Assembly: GCA_902362875.1 (NCBI GenBank)
Contig: CABIYF010000001.1
Coordinates: forward strand, 75,910-139,909
DNA length: 64,000 bases
From: Eubacteriaceae bacterium
GTDB taxonomy: Bacteria > Bacillota > Clostridia > Lachnospirales > Lachnospiraceae
Reading direction: 5' to 3'
Both the position numbers and the translations under genes were made by a program. Below are positions 49,538-58,582 of this stretch, one piece after another. Every line of letters starts with the position of its first letter. Position 1 is the stretch's first letter. Below the pieces are notes generated by a model. The model was not told the origin of the DNA, did not search any database, and saw nothing but the letters and a program-made list of their open reading frames with translations.

Positions 49538-50959
49538 ATGCCATATCCATATAAGAAGATGACCCAGGAAGATTTCGATAAGATCATCGAGATCACAGAC
49601 AACGAACGTGTATGGGTCGGCGATGAGATCGCAAAAGAATATTACAAAGATGAGATGCCGGAATATGGAGTATTTCCACCGGAATTATACGTGGAAGTAT
49701 TAAATAAAGAAGAAGTTTCCGCAATCATGAAATATGCTTACGAACAGAACATTCCAGTTGTCTGCCGTGGAGCAGGAACAGGGCTTGCTGGTGGAGCAAC
49801 TTGTAAGTATGGTGGAATCATGTTATCTATCATGCGCATGAACAAGATCTTTCCAGTCGATCATAAGAACCAGACGATCACAGCACAGCCGGGAGCTTTA
49901 CTGATCGATATTCAGGCAGCAGCGAAAGAAGAAGGATTATTCTACCCACCAGATCCAGGAGAGAAAACAGCTTCCATCGGTGGAAATGTTATTACGAATG
50001 CAGGTGGAATGAAAGCAGTCAGATATGGACTTACCAGAGACTTTGTACGTTGTATCGAAGCGGTTCTGCCAGATGGATCTATTATGAATTTTTCATCCAA
50101 TGTCGTAAAGAATACAACAGGATTTGATGTGAAAGACTTAGTGATCGGTTCTGAGGGAACTTTATGTATCTTAACAGAAGTAACATTAAAATTATTGCCT
50201 GCACCAACATGTTCAAGCACACTGGTTATGCCATTTAGAAGCTTAGAAGAATGTGCAGATATGGTGCCAAAAGTATTAGAGCTTCCATTTGTACCAACAG
50301 CGATCGAATTCTTAGAAAGAGAACTGATCGATATCGTAGAGAGAAGCTTACATAAAGCATTTCCAGTCAAACATGGAGAAGCAGTGCTGATCGTTATGTA
50401 TGATGCATCAAGTAAGGAAGAACTTGATCGTGCAGTAGAAGCAGCTGCGGAAGCGGCATTGGAACATGGTGCGCTTGACTGTAATATTGCTGGAACACCA
50501 GAACGTGCAGCTTCTGTATGGGAAGTCAGGGGAGCTATCCTTGAAGGTATGAAAGCAGATTCTGTTTCACAGGAAGAGTGTGATGTCGTTGTTCCAAGAT
50601 CAGAGATTGCAGAATATGTAAAACAGGCGAAGAAGATCGCATCTGCACATGGAATCCGCGTAGAACCATGTGGACATTGTGGTGATGGAAATATTCATAC
50701 AGAGATGCTTCGTGGACCAGAGATGAGTGATGAAGAATGGAAGAAGGCAACCCATGAATCATTAACAGAATTATACGCATTATCCAAAAAACTTGGAGGA
50801 CAGTTATCTGGAGAACATGGAATCGGAAACGGCCGTCTTGATTTCTTAGAGGAATTTGCGGGACCAAGAATGATCGAATTATACAAATCTATCAAACGTG
50901 CATTTGATGACAAGCTGATCTTGAATCCAGGAAAAATGATCAAGATCGATGAAAACTAG
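49538..50959 (+). CDS. FAD-linked 2-hydroxyacid dehydrogenase (GlcD/LctD type)
   Basis: 473 residues. N-terminal FAD domain: CRGAGTGLAGGATCKYGGIM near 75-94, PGEKTASIGGNVITNAGGMK near 138-157 and GLTRDFVRCIEAVLPDG. C-terminal vanillyl-alcohol-oxidase-type cap ends with EPCGHCGDGNIHTEMLRG near 370-387 (the GHxGDGN metal site) and SGEHGIGNGRLDFLEEF near 425-441. It oxidises D-lactate, glycolate or a similar acid and passes electrons to EtfAB. The start follows EtfA by one base. Confidence 0.92.
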   Translation: MPYPYKKMTQEDFDKIIEITDNERVWVGDEIAKEYYKDEMPEYGVFPPELYVEVLNKEEVSAIMKYAYEQNIPVVCRGAGTGLAGGATCKYGGIMLSIMRMNKIFPVDHKNQTITAQPGALLIDIQAAAKEEGLFYPPDPGEKTASIGGNVITNAGGMKAVRYGLTRDFVRCIEAVLPDGSIMNFSSNVVKNTTGFDVKDLVIGSEGTLCILTEVTLKLLPAPTCSSTLVMPFRSLEECADMVPKVLELPFVPTAIEFLERELIDIVERSLHKAFPVKHGEAVLIVMYDASSKEELDRAVEAAAEAALEHGALDCNIAGTPERAASVWEVRGAILEGMKADSVSQEECDVVVPRSEIAEYVKQAKKIASAHGIRVEPCGHCGDGNIHTEMLRGPEMSDEEWKKATHESLTELYALSKKLGGQLSGEHGIGNGRLDFLEEFAGPRMIELYKSIKRAFDDKLILNPGKMIKIDEN

Positions 50960-50998
50960 AATATCAGACTACATTAAGAGAAAAGAGAGGACGACAAA

Positions 50999-52177
50999 AT
51001 GAGCGGCAAAAAAAGTTTACTAGTTGACAAGAGTAAGATGCCTCTTGCCATGGGAATTGCATTCGTAGCGTTTACAACACAGTTTGGAGGCGGATTTGCT
51101 TCCGGAGCACAGATTTACCAGTACTTTATCAACTATGGAATATGGTGTCTGTTAATGCCATTAGTTACACAGGGATTATATGCATTGTTTTTCTGGTATG
51201 GAATGCGTTATGCATATAAACATAAAACATATGATTACAGAAGCTTTTCTGACAGTTTATATGGCAAGACGAGACCAATTATGTCAAATCTATATGAGAT
51301 CTGTTACCTGATCATGATCGGAACTGCATCTGCAGCAGCATTTGCAACGGGTGGATCAACACTTCAGATGTTATTTGGGATTCCTTACTGGGTATGTACA
51401 CTGATCATTGCAGCATTTATCTTCGTGATCGCACTGTTTGGAACAAGCGTTGTAAGAAAATGTGCATCTACTTTAAGTGTACTGATCTTGATCGGATTAG
51501 TTCTTGTATTAGTACCAAATATCATCGTACAGTGGGATGCGATCACAGCAGCAGTTTCAAACTTAGTATCAGGAAAGATGCCAGTGATCTCAGGAGAAAG
51601 CGGAGCATTTGGACCAGCTCTTTATTCCGCAGTATTATATTTCTTTTTCCAGTTAGCATCTGTGTCTGTCATGTACCAGCATATGGAACCTGTGACAGAT
51701 AAGAAACAGATTAATAAAGCGGCTATTGAGATCTTTATATTTAACTTCTTTGCAATGGAATTATCTATCATTGGACTATTGGCCGTTGCATACGCAGCAG
51801 ATCTTGTAACAGCGACAGTTCCTATGTTAGTATTAGTACAAAATGGAGTATCTTCAGGATTATTGACACCGATCATCTCTATTTTGATCATTCTTGGATC
51901 TATTTCAACGGCTGTAAATATGATCTCAGGAATCGTAACAAGATGTGTAAATGCAGTGGAACGTCGTATGACATCCCAAAAGGCAAGACAGAATGGGCAT
52001 TTAGTAAGAAATGCCATTGCAACACTGATTTTTACATTCTTAGCGTTTGCCATTGCACAGTTTGGATTGTTAGCCGTTGTAAAACAGGGATATGCATACC
52101 TTGGATATGCAGCATTTATCACATTGTTTGTGCCATTTATCATTCATGTGATCGTGACAAAAGGGAAAGAAATTTAA
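50999..52177 (+). CDS. YkvI-like membrane transporter
   Basis: 392 residues with about 10-11 membrane helices and AGAGAGGA upstream. The N-terminus (MPLAMGIAFVAFTTQFGGGF, then ASGAQIYQYF) has a glycine-rich broken first helix as in LeuT-fold carriers; the overall pattern is that of the YkvI family, distant relatives of amino acid/branched-chain carriers. It follows the Etf/dehydrogenase genes by 40 bases and takes the place usually held by a lactate permease, so it may import the substrate acid. The substrate is unproven. Confidence 0.8.
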   Translation: MSGKKSLLVDKSKMPLAMGIAFVAFTTQFGGGFASGAQIYQYFINYGIWCLLMPLVTQGLYALFFWYGMRYAYKHKTYDYRSFSDSLYGKTRPIMSNLYEICYLIMIGTASAAAFATGGSTLQMLFGIPYWVCTLIIAAFIFVIALFGTSVVRKCASTLSVLILIGLVLVLVPNIIVQWDAITAAVSNLVSGKMPVISGESGAFGPALYSAVLYFFFQLASVSVMYQHMEPVTDKKQINKAAIEIFIFNFFAMELSIIGLLAVAYAADLVTATVPMLVLVQNGVSSGLLTPIISILIILGSISTAVNMISGIVTRCVNAVERRMTSQKARQNGHLVRNAIATLIFTFLAFAIAQFGLLAVVKQGYAYLGYAAFITLFVPFIIHVIVTKGKEI

Positions 52178-52195
52178 AGATAACAGGGGAATTGT

Positions 52196-53164
52196 ATGAA
52201 AAATAGAGTTTTAAAAATAATGTTGCTGATTGCGGTGTTGTCTCAAGCGTCCATATGTAAAAATGTTGAGGCAAAAACAAAAGAAATTACGGTAAAAAGT
52301 AAAGGGGTTCAGACAATTGATGTAATCCAGAAGGCTTTGGATCATGCGAAAAATGACAAAAATAATTATTATAAGATCAAAGTAGAACCTGGAAAATATG
52401 AGATGAGAACAAACAATGGCTTACACATTTACAGCAATACAGATCTTGATATGACAGGGGTTACGATCAAAAGAACTTTGTCAGCAGGTGTTGGAGGGAT
52501 GATTGTTGTTGGTGATCCAAGAAGAGAAGGTGGAAAATCAAATACAAAGGGTGGCGGTTACACACTTGGAGGTTATAAGAGAGGTAAAAATATTACGATC
52601 ACAGGTGGAACATTAAATGCAGGAGTTGGAACTTCGAATGTAAAAGCCGTTTCTACATTGATGACATTTTCTCACGTTCAAAATATAAAGTTAAAGAATA
52701 TGACATTTATTTATAAACCAAAGAAGAAAGATAATGCACATTCCATTGAATTTGGGGCATCAAAAAATGTGATAATTGATGGGTGTAAATTTTATGGGAA
52801 TTATAAAGTTCTTGAAGCACTTCAGTTAGAATCTGCACAAAAAGGAGTGGCACATTCTGATCTTATGGGAAAAGAAGATGGAACCAAGACAAAAAATGTC
52901 TTAGTTAAAAATTGTGTATTTGATCATTATATACTGGCAATGGGTGCGAACCATGGCTGTAAAAAAGATCTATATACGATTAATATCAAAAATAATACAT
53001 TTTCAAAAATCAAGAAATTTGCAATATGTGCCTATAATTTTAAAGGAAAGGTTTCTGGCAATATTGTAAAGAAAAGTGGTAAGAAAAAATTTGATCAGTT
53101 TGTTTATAAACAAGGATCAAGAAATAAATTAAAAATCAGCAAGAATAATAAAGTACGAAAATAG
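52196..53164 (+). CDS. secreted right-handed beta-helix protein
   Basis: 322 residues with a signal peptide at 1-26 (basic start, ILKIMLLIAVLSQ-like hydrophobic core, AKT cut region). The rest has repeating beta strands of a parallel beta-helix: IYSNTDLDMTGVTIKRT, KNITITGGTLNAGVG, QNIKLKNMTF, KNVIIDGCKFYGN, KNVLVKNCVFDHYI, INIKNNTFSKIK. Pectate-lyase-like fold proteins of this kind are polysaccharide lyases, hydrolases or surface adhesins. Catalytic residues cannot be assigned. It is very lysine-rich, unusual for an enzyme of this fold. Confidence 0.78.
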   Translation: MKNRVLKIMLLIAVLSQASICKNVEAKTKEITVKSKGVQTIDVIQKALDHAKNDKNNYYKIKVEPGKYEMRTNNGLHIYSNTDLDMTGVTIKRTLSAGVGGMIVVGDPRREGGKSNTKGGGYTLGGYKRGKNITITGGTLNAGVGTSNVKAVSTLMTFSHVQNIKLKNMTFIYKPKKKDNAHSIEFGASKNVIIDGCKFYGNYKVLEALQLESAQKGVAHSDLMGKEDGTKTKNVLVKNCVFDHYILAMGANHGCKKDLYTINIKNNTFSKIKKFAICAYNFKGKVSGNIVKKSGKKKFDQFVYKQGSRNKLKISKNNKVRK

Positions 53165-53210
53165 AAACTTGCAATTGAAAAAAATTTGATATATACTAGT
53201 TAAGATAAAA

Positions 53211-53300
53211 AGACAGGGAGCTTGTGAAACAGGCTGAGAGGAAAGTAAAACTTTCGACCTTTGAACCTGATTTGGGTAATGCCAACGTAGGAAACGAAGA
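53211..53300 (+). promoter_or_regulatory. TPP riboswitch (THI element)
   Basis: The conserved parts are present in order: CAGGGAGC, GGCTGAGAGGA, CCTTTGAACCTGAT, GGGTAATGCCAACGTAGGAA. Thiamine pyrophosphate binding would favour the terminator that follows and stop thiD-cytX transcription. Confidence 0.95.
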
Positions 53301-53317
53301 TCATGAATCGCGAACAT

Positions 53318-53354
53318 ACGGAAAGTTACTAAATCAGAGGCTTTCCGTTTTTTC
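53318..53354 (+). terminator. riboswitch-controlled terminator
   Basis: ACGGAAAG and CTTTCCGT pair and are followed by T6; lies 20 bases after the riboswitch core, the expression platform. thiD starts 130 bases further on, after a stretch with no gene. Confidence 0.85.
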
Positions 53355-53485
53355 GTGTTATAGGGAATTCTATTATGGGAAAATCCATGGAGAATTCATA
53401 GTGATACGAAATAATGCGGTCAATTGGGGGCACCACTTTTGATCGCAATATAAAAGTAATGCATAAGAGAAAGGAAGAGATACTT

Positions 53486-54289
53486 ATGAGAACAGCATTA
53501 TCAATCGCTGGAAGTGATTCCAGTGGAGGCGCTGGAGTACAGGCTGACTTAAAGACCATGACAATGAATGGTGTATTTGCAATGAGTGCGATCACAGCAC
53601 TGACAGCCCAGAATACAACCGGCGTAACAGGAATCTTAGAAGCAGATCCAGAATTTTTAAAGAAACAGATCGACGCAGTCTTTGAAGACATCAGACCCGA
53701 TGCAGTGAAGATCGGAATGGTTTCCTCAAGCGGACTGATCCAGACGATCGCAGAGAGATTACAGCATTATAAAGCAGAAAACATTGTTGTCGATCCGGTT
53801 ATGGTAGCAACGAGCGGATCAAGATTATTAGAAGAAGATGCTGTAGATACATTAAAGAAAGAATTATTACTGATTGCAACGGTAATTACACCAAACATCC
53901 CAGAGGCAGAAATCCTTTGTGGAATGGAAATCCATACAGAAGAAGATATGGTAGTTGCAGCGAAAGCAATTTATGAAGATCTTGGATGTGCAGTTTTATT
54001 AAAAGGTGGTCATAACATTAACGATGCCAATGACTTATTATATACAAAAGAAGAAGTTTCCTGGTTTAAAGGAAAAAGAATCGATAATTCCAATACACAC
54101 GGAACAGGATGCACCCTTTCCAGTGCGATCGCAGCAAATCTTGCCAAAGGTTTTGATCTTAAGACTTCTGTAAAAAGAGCGAAAGATTATATTTCAAGAG
54201 CATTGGCAGATATGTTAGATTTAGGAGCCGGAAGCGGACCAATGAATCATGCGTTTGACTTAAAAGATGAATGGAAAGAGGAGGCATAA
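53486..54289 (+). CDS. thiD: hydroxymethylpyrimidine/phosphomethylpyrimidine kinase
   Basis: 267 residues from the ATG at 53486 (AAAGGAAGAG upstream; the earlier in-frame codons overlap leader RNA). ThiD signatures: MRTALSIAGSDSSGGAGVQA at the start, then VKIGMVSSSGLIQTIAER, VDPVMVATSGSRLL near 98-111, the anion hole and catalytic base in NTHGTGCTLSSAIAANLAKG near 203-222. It makes HMP diphosphate for thiamine. Controlled by the TPP riboswitch and followed by the HMP transporter. Confidence 0.96.
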   Translation: MRTALSIAGSDSSGGAGVQADLKTMTMNGVFAMSAITALTAQNTTGVTGILEADPEFLKKQIDAVFEDIRPDAVKIGMVSSSGLIQTIAERLQHYKAENIVVDPVMVATSGSRLLEEDAVDTLKKELLLIATVITPNIPEAEILCGMEIHTEEDMVVAAKAIYEDLGCAVLLKGGHNINDANDLLYTKEEVSWFKGKRIDNSNTHGTGCTLSSAIAANLAKGFDLKTSVKRAKDYISRALADMLDLGAGSGPMNHAFDLKDEWKEEA

Positions 54290-54292
54290 GTG

Positions 54293-55465
54293 ATGGGCAG
54301 CAGAAGAACATCAATCTTTGAGAATGGACTGATCTGGTTTGGAGCCGGAGTTTCATTAGCAGAAATTTTAACAGGTACAAGTTTTGCACCTTTGGGATTT
54401 ACCCAAGGATTGTTAGCAATCATTATCGGACATATTATTGGATGTGGTATGATGTTTTTCGCCGGATTTATCGGTGGAAAGACAAGAAAAAGTGCGATGG
54501 AAACTGTAAAAATGAGTTTTGGATCAACAGGAGCTTTATTATTTGCAATCTTGAATATCTTACAGTTAGTCGGATGGACAGCCATTATGATCTATGATGG
54601 ATCATTAGCGGCAGCAGGAATCTTCAATGTCGCAAACTGGGTATGGCCGGTTGTGATCGGTGGACTGATCATTATCTGGATCTTAGTTGGAATTGAAAGT
54701 TTAGGAAAGATCAATACGGTTGCTATGGCAGCTTTATTTATCTTAACATTAGTATTAAGCTATATCATTTTTGGACACGGATCATTAAATACAGTTGCAA
54801 ATGATGGATTAACTTTCGGAGCAGCTGTAGAACTTGCTGTAGCAATGCCATTATCATGGCTTCCACTGATCAGTGACTACACAAGAGAAGCCAAAGAACC
54901 AACGAAAGCAACATGGGCAAGTGTGATCGTTTATGGATTAGTCAGCTGTTGGATGTATGTGATCGGTATGGGAATCTCTATCTTTACCGGAGAATCCGAT
55001 ATCGCACAGATCATGGTAAAAGCAGGGCTTGGAATTGCAGGACTGTTAATTATCGTATTTTCAACAGTTACAACAACTTTCTTAGATGCATGGTCTGCCG
55101 GAATTTCCAGTGAATCTTTATCTAAGAATATCAATGGAAAATGGATCGCAATCGCAGCAACAGTGATCGGAACGATTGGAGCTATCGTTTATCCAATGGA
55201 TGATATCACAGATTTCTTATATCTGATTGGATCTGTCTTTGCACCAATGATCGCAGTGCAGATTGCAGATTTCTTTATCTTGCATCAGGATTTTTCAAGA
55301 AAATCTGTATGTATTCAGAATATGCTTGTATGGGTGGTAGGATTTATCGCATATCGTTGGCTGATGGGTGTTGATACGATCCTTGGAAATACACTTCCAG
55401 ATATGGTAATCACAATTATTTTAAGTGTGATCATGAGTTTGCTGTTTGGGAAGAAGAATAATTAA
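54293..55465 (+). CDS. cytX: hydroxymethylpyrimidine transporter CytX
   Basis: 390 residues, about 11-12 membrane helices, NCS1 (cytosine/purine/HMP) family. The start is the ATG at 54293 (GTG three bases earlier possible), GAGGAGG upstream. Typical: NGLIWFGAGVSLAEILTGTS near 12-31 and AMPLSWLPLISDYTREAKEP near 182-201, the substrate-site helices. Directly after thiD under the same TPP riboswitch, so it takes up the pyrimidine precursor that ThiD phosphorylates. Confidence 0.93.
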   Translation: MGSRRTSIFENGLIWFGAGVSLAEILTGTSFAPLGFTQGLLAIIIGHIIGCGMMFFAGFIGGKTRKSAMETVKMSFGSTGALLFAILNILQLVGWTAIMIYDGSLAAAGIFNVANWVWPVVIGGLIIIWILVGIESLGKINTVAMAALFILTLVLSYIIFGHGSLNTVANDGLTFGAAVELAVAMPLSWLPLISDYTREAKEPTKATWASVIVYGLVSCWMYVIGMGISIFTGESDIAQIMVKAGLGIAGLLIIVFSTVTTTFLDAWSAGISSESLSKNINGKWIAIAATVIGTIGAIVYPMDDITDFLYLIGSVFAPMIAVQIADFFILHQDFSRKSVCIQNMLVWVVGFIAYRWLMGVDTILGNTLPDMVITIILSVIMSLLFGKKNN

Positions 55466-55501
55466 GCCCTTTATAAATTAACTTATATAATAATAACATA
55501 T

Positions 55502-55543
55502 AATCCCCTATAAGATATTTCTATATCCTATAGGGGATTTTTC
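55502..55543. terminator. terminator after cytX
   Basis: AATCCCCTATA and TATAGGGGATT form an 11-base perfect stem with T5 following; symmetrical enough to act both ways. Confidence 0.9.
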
Positions 55544-55636
55544 TTCCACAAACCTATTGACAATCACGAACACATTTCTTATAATCATATTATTTCTATT
55601 AGAATTATATGAAATATAACGAAGAAGGTGACAGAT

Positions 55637-56293
55637 ATGAAAGAAATATTATGCTTCGGAGATTCCAACACATATGGACTGATTCCAGGTACAACAAGAA
55701 GATATGACAGAGGAACAAGATGGACAGGAATTTTATCAGAGAAGCTTTACGATAAAGGATATAGAATCATTGAAGAAGGATTATGTGGAAGAACCAGTAT
55801 TTTTGACGATGCAACAAGAGATGGAAGAAATGGATCAAAAGTACTTCCGATGCTTTTAGAGACACATGCACCACTTGACCAGGTTGTTTTAATGCTTGGA
55901 ACAAATGACTGTAAAACATATAATCATGCGAGTGCTGAGCGTATTGGAAAAGGAATTGAGAAACTGATCCAGCAGATCAAAAAAGCAGATCCAGCGATTG
56001 ATATTTTATTGGTATCTCCAATCGAACTTGGAGAAGATGTATGGAAACCAGGATTCGATCCCGAATTTGACCAGCATTCTGTGAAAGTATCCAAACAATT
56101 AAAACAGACATACCTAAATATCGCATGGAAATACGGATGCGATTTTCTTGCAGCAAGTGATGTGGCAAAGCCAAGCAAGGCAGATATGGAACATATGAAT
56201 GAAGAAGGACATAAAAACCTTGCAGGAGCCATAGAATCATTTCTTGTAGAAAAGGAAAGAAATCATTCAAACGATTATGTAAATGTGGTATGA
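55637..56293 (+). CDS. SGNH/GDSL-type esterase
   Basis: 218 residues from the ATG at 55637 (GAAGAAGG upstream). The SGNH blocks are complete: block I ILCFGDSNTYGLIP (Ser near 9), block II Gly in EEGLCGRTS, block III GTNDCKTYN (Asn near 91) and block V DMEHMNEEGHKNL with the Asp/His pair near 182-191. No signal peptide, so it is cytoplasmic. Close to arylesterase/lipolytic TesA-like proteins; the natural substrate is unknown. Own terminator follows. Confidence 0.88.
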   Translation: MKEILCFGDSNTYGLIPGTTRRYDRGTRWTGILSEKLYDKGYRIIEEGLCGRTSIFDDATRDGRNGSKVLPMLLETHAPLDQVVLMLGTNDCKTYNHASAERIGKGIEKLIQQIKKADPAIDILLVSPIELGEDVWKPGFDPEFDQHSVKVSKQLKQTYLNIAWKYGCDFLAASDVAKPSKADMEHMNEEGHKNLAGAIESFLVEKERNHSNDYVNVV

Positions 56294-56306
56294 TAAGAGA
56301 GACTGA

Positions 56307-56332
56307 GAATCCTACAAAGTAGGATTCTTTCT
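56307..56332 (+). terminator. terminator after the esterase
   Basis: GAATCCTA-CAAAG-TAGGATTC followed by TTTCTT. The siroheme operon starts 50 bases later, so its promoter overlaps this area. Confidence 0.8.
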
Positions 56333-56385
56333 TGTAAGAATTTACATAACTAACGATACAAAACATTCAGAAAGGAATTTTACAT

Positions 56386-57930
56386 ATGGAAACGATCAAT
56401 CCACAGGAATGGAAAAAAGACCTGCCAGCATTTAAAGAAAAGACAGACCAGTTTTATGCAGGAGAACTAAGTAAAGCAGATTACAAAGGCTTTTCCGGTG
56501 GTTACGGAAGTTATGCACAGAAAGATGGAAAAGCAAGTATGATCCGTCTTCGTATGTCAGGCGGGCATTTAACAAAAGACAAATTAAAATTTATTGCAGA
56601 CAGTATCAAAACATATAATGTAGATAAAGTGCATTTAACAACATGTCAGGCAATCCAGTTACATAACTTACAGCCAGAAGCAATCTATGGAATCATGGAA
56701 GGTGGATTGGATCATGGCATTGTAACAATGGGTGGTGGCGGAGATTTCCCACGAAATGTTACTGTATCCCCATTATCTGGTGTGCAAAAAGGAGAATATT
56801 TTAACGTTCTTCCTTATGCAGAAGCAGCCGGAGAATACTTAATGACATTTATTAAAAAAGAAGTTATGCCAAGAAAGTTAAAAGTTGGATTCTCAAATGG
56901 ACCAGCGAATGAGACACATGCGACATTCCGTGATCTTGGATTTGTGGCAAGAGAAGATGGAAACTTTGATGTCTACAGTGCTGGAGGACTTGGTAACAAT
57001 GCAAGATTTGGACTCAAAGTCGATGAGAATGTAGAACCAGAGAAAATTCTTTACTATATCTGTGCAATGCGAGAGACATTTATCGCACATGGAAACTATA
57101 AACAGCGCGGAAGAGCCAGAACACGTTACATGCAGGAGACTTTAGGAGAAGAAGGATATATCAAAGCATTCCATGAAAAGCTAGATGAAGTTTTCGCATC
57201 TGGACAGGATTTAGATCTTCATATAGAGATTCCTGAAGTAACAAAACAAGGAGATGAAAGTAAAGCAGAAGGAAAACGTGTGATCGAGCAGAAACAAGAA
57301 GGATTATATGCAGTTGCTTATCATCCATTTGGTGGCTGCCCAAAACCTGAGAAATTAGGTCAGATCTATGATGTGATCAAAGATATGGATGAGGTAGAAG
57401 CACGGATCTCTCCAGATGAGACGATGTATATCATTAATCTGACTGGAGATGAAGCAAAGAAAGTTTTAGAAGTCACAAATGATGGTGCAGAAACATTGTT
57501 TGAGACATCGGTATCCTGTATCGGGGCAACAATCTGTCAGGTTGGATTAAGAGATTCTCAAGGACTGTTACACAAAGTGATCAAAGCAGAAAGAGAAGCC
57601 GGATTAAAAGATGGATCATTACCAAAGATTCATATTTCCGGATGTATGTCTTCTTGTGGAACACACCAGATCGGAGAGATCGGATTCCACGGAAGTATGA
57701 AAGTGATTGATAAAGTTGCTCATTCTGCATTTGTTCTTCATATCAATGGATCTGATTATCAGGGCAAAGAGGTTATGGGAGAAGAAGTAGGAACCATCCT
57801 TGAAGAAGATATTCCAAAATTCCTTGTAAAATTAGGACATACCGTTGAGAGCGAAGGACTTGATTATGCACAGTGGAATGCAAAACATCCAGAAGGTATC
57901 AAGGAAATCGCAAAAGAATATTTACAATAA
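56386..57930 (+). CDS. siroheme-dependent sulfite/nitrite reductase
   Basis: 514 residues with two ferredoxin-like half-domains, as in NiR/SiR enzymes. The cluster-siroheme motif is complete: CIGATIC near 385-391 and CMSSCG near 424-429, the four cysteines that hold the [4Fe-4S] bridging siroheme. Substrate arginines sit in QRGRARTRYM near 242-251. It reduces sulfite to sulfide or nitrite to ammonia with electrons from ferredoxin. Operon mates make siroheme. No uptake or nitrate genes nearby let me decide the substrate; assimilatory sulfite reduction is likely. Confidence 0.9.
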   Translation: METINPQEWKKDLPAFKEKTDQFYAGELSKADYKGFSGGYGSYAQKDGKASMIRLRMSGGHLTKDKLKFIADSIKTYNVDKVHLTTCQAIQLHNLQPEAIYGIMEGGLDHGIVTMGGGGDFPRNVTVSPLSGVQKGEYFNVLPYAEAAGEYLMTFIKKEVMPRKLKVGFSNGPANETHATFRDLGFVAREDGNFDVYSAGGLGNNARFGLKVDENVEPEKILYYICAMRETFIAHGNYKQRGRARTRYMQETLGEEGYIKAFHEKLDEVFASGQDLDLHIEIPEVTKQGDESKAEGKRVIEQKQEGLYAVAYHPFGGCPKPEKLGQIYDVIKDMDEVEARISPDETMYIINLTGDEAKKVLEVTNDGAETLFETSVSCIGATICQVGLRDSQGLLHKVIKAEREAGLKDGSLPKIHISGCMSSCGTHQIGEIGFHGSMKVIDKVAHSAFVLHINGSDYQGKEVMGEEVGTILEEDIPKFLVKLGHTVESEGLDYAQWNAKHPEGIKEIAKEYLQ

Positions 57931-57942
57931 CAGGTAGAAGCA

Positions 57943-58581
57943 ATGGCATATTTTCCAATGTTTGTACAACTAAAGAATAAAAAATGTCTCGTGATCGGTG
58001 GTGGCAGGATCGCACTTCGTAAGATCGAAGTCTTAAAAGATTTTGAAGCGGATGTTACCGTGATTGCACCAGAGATGATACCACAGATTCGGCAGATCGA
58101 TAAGATCCGCCGAATCTTTCGAACGTTTATGGAGAAAGATTTCAAAGATGTAAATCTTGTAGTCGCAGCCACGGATGATCAAAAGGTAAACAGCGAGATC
58201 AGCCAGATTTGCAGACAACAAAAGATTCCTGTCAATGCGGTTGATCAGAAAGAAGACTGTAGCTTTATTTTTCCATCCTATGTCAAGGAGGGAGAAGTGG
58301 TGGCAGCATTTTCGAGCGGTGGCCAAAGTCCTGTGATCACACAATATTTAAAGAAAAAGATCAAACCTGATCTGACAGAAGAATTAGGACAGATCGCACA
58401 GATTTTAGGAGGTCTTAGGACACTTGCAAAATCATGTATTGCAACAGAACAGCAGCGTAAGGCATTTTATAAAGAATTATTACAAATCGGATTAGAAGAT
58501 ATTGATTCATTAGAAGAACAACGAATCAATGAAATCATTCAAAAATATACAAAAAATCAGAGTGAAATCGAGGAACAGTAA
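57943..58581 (+). CDS. precorrin-2 dehydrogenase / sirohydrochlorin ferrochelatase
   Basis: 212 residues. FVQLKNKKCLVIGGGRIALR is the Met8/CysG-N NAD-binding start, VAATDDQKVNSEISQICRQQ and NAVDQKEDCSFIFPSYVKEG near 93-118 (catalytic Asp near 103 in AVDQKED) are typical, and FSSGGQSPVITQYLKKKI is the family C-lobe. It oxidises precorrin-2 to sirohydrochlorin and may insert iron to give siroheme. CobA, in the last gene of the same operon, makes its substrate. No CysG methylase domain is attached. Confidence 0.9.
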   Translation: MAYFPMFVQLKNKKCLVIGGGRIALRKIEVLKDFEADVTVIAPEMIPQIRQIDKIRRIFRTFMEKDFKDVNLVVAATDDQKVNSEISQICRQQKIPVNAVDQKEDCSFIFPSYVKEGEVVAAFSSGGQSPVITQYLKKKIKPDLTEELGQIAQILGGLRTLAKSCIATEQQRKAFYKELLQIGLEDIDSLEEQRINEIIQKYTKNQSEIEEQ

Positions 58582-58582
58582 A

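Noticed and set aside
53224..53442. 72-residue frame over the TPP riboswitch
   Set aside because: It covers conserved riboswitch and terminator RNA and has no ribosome site.
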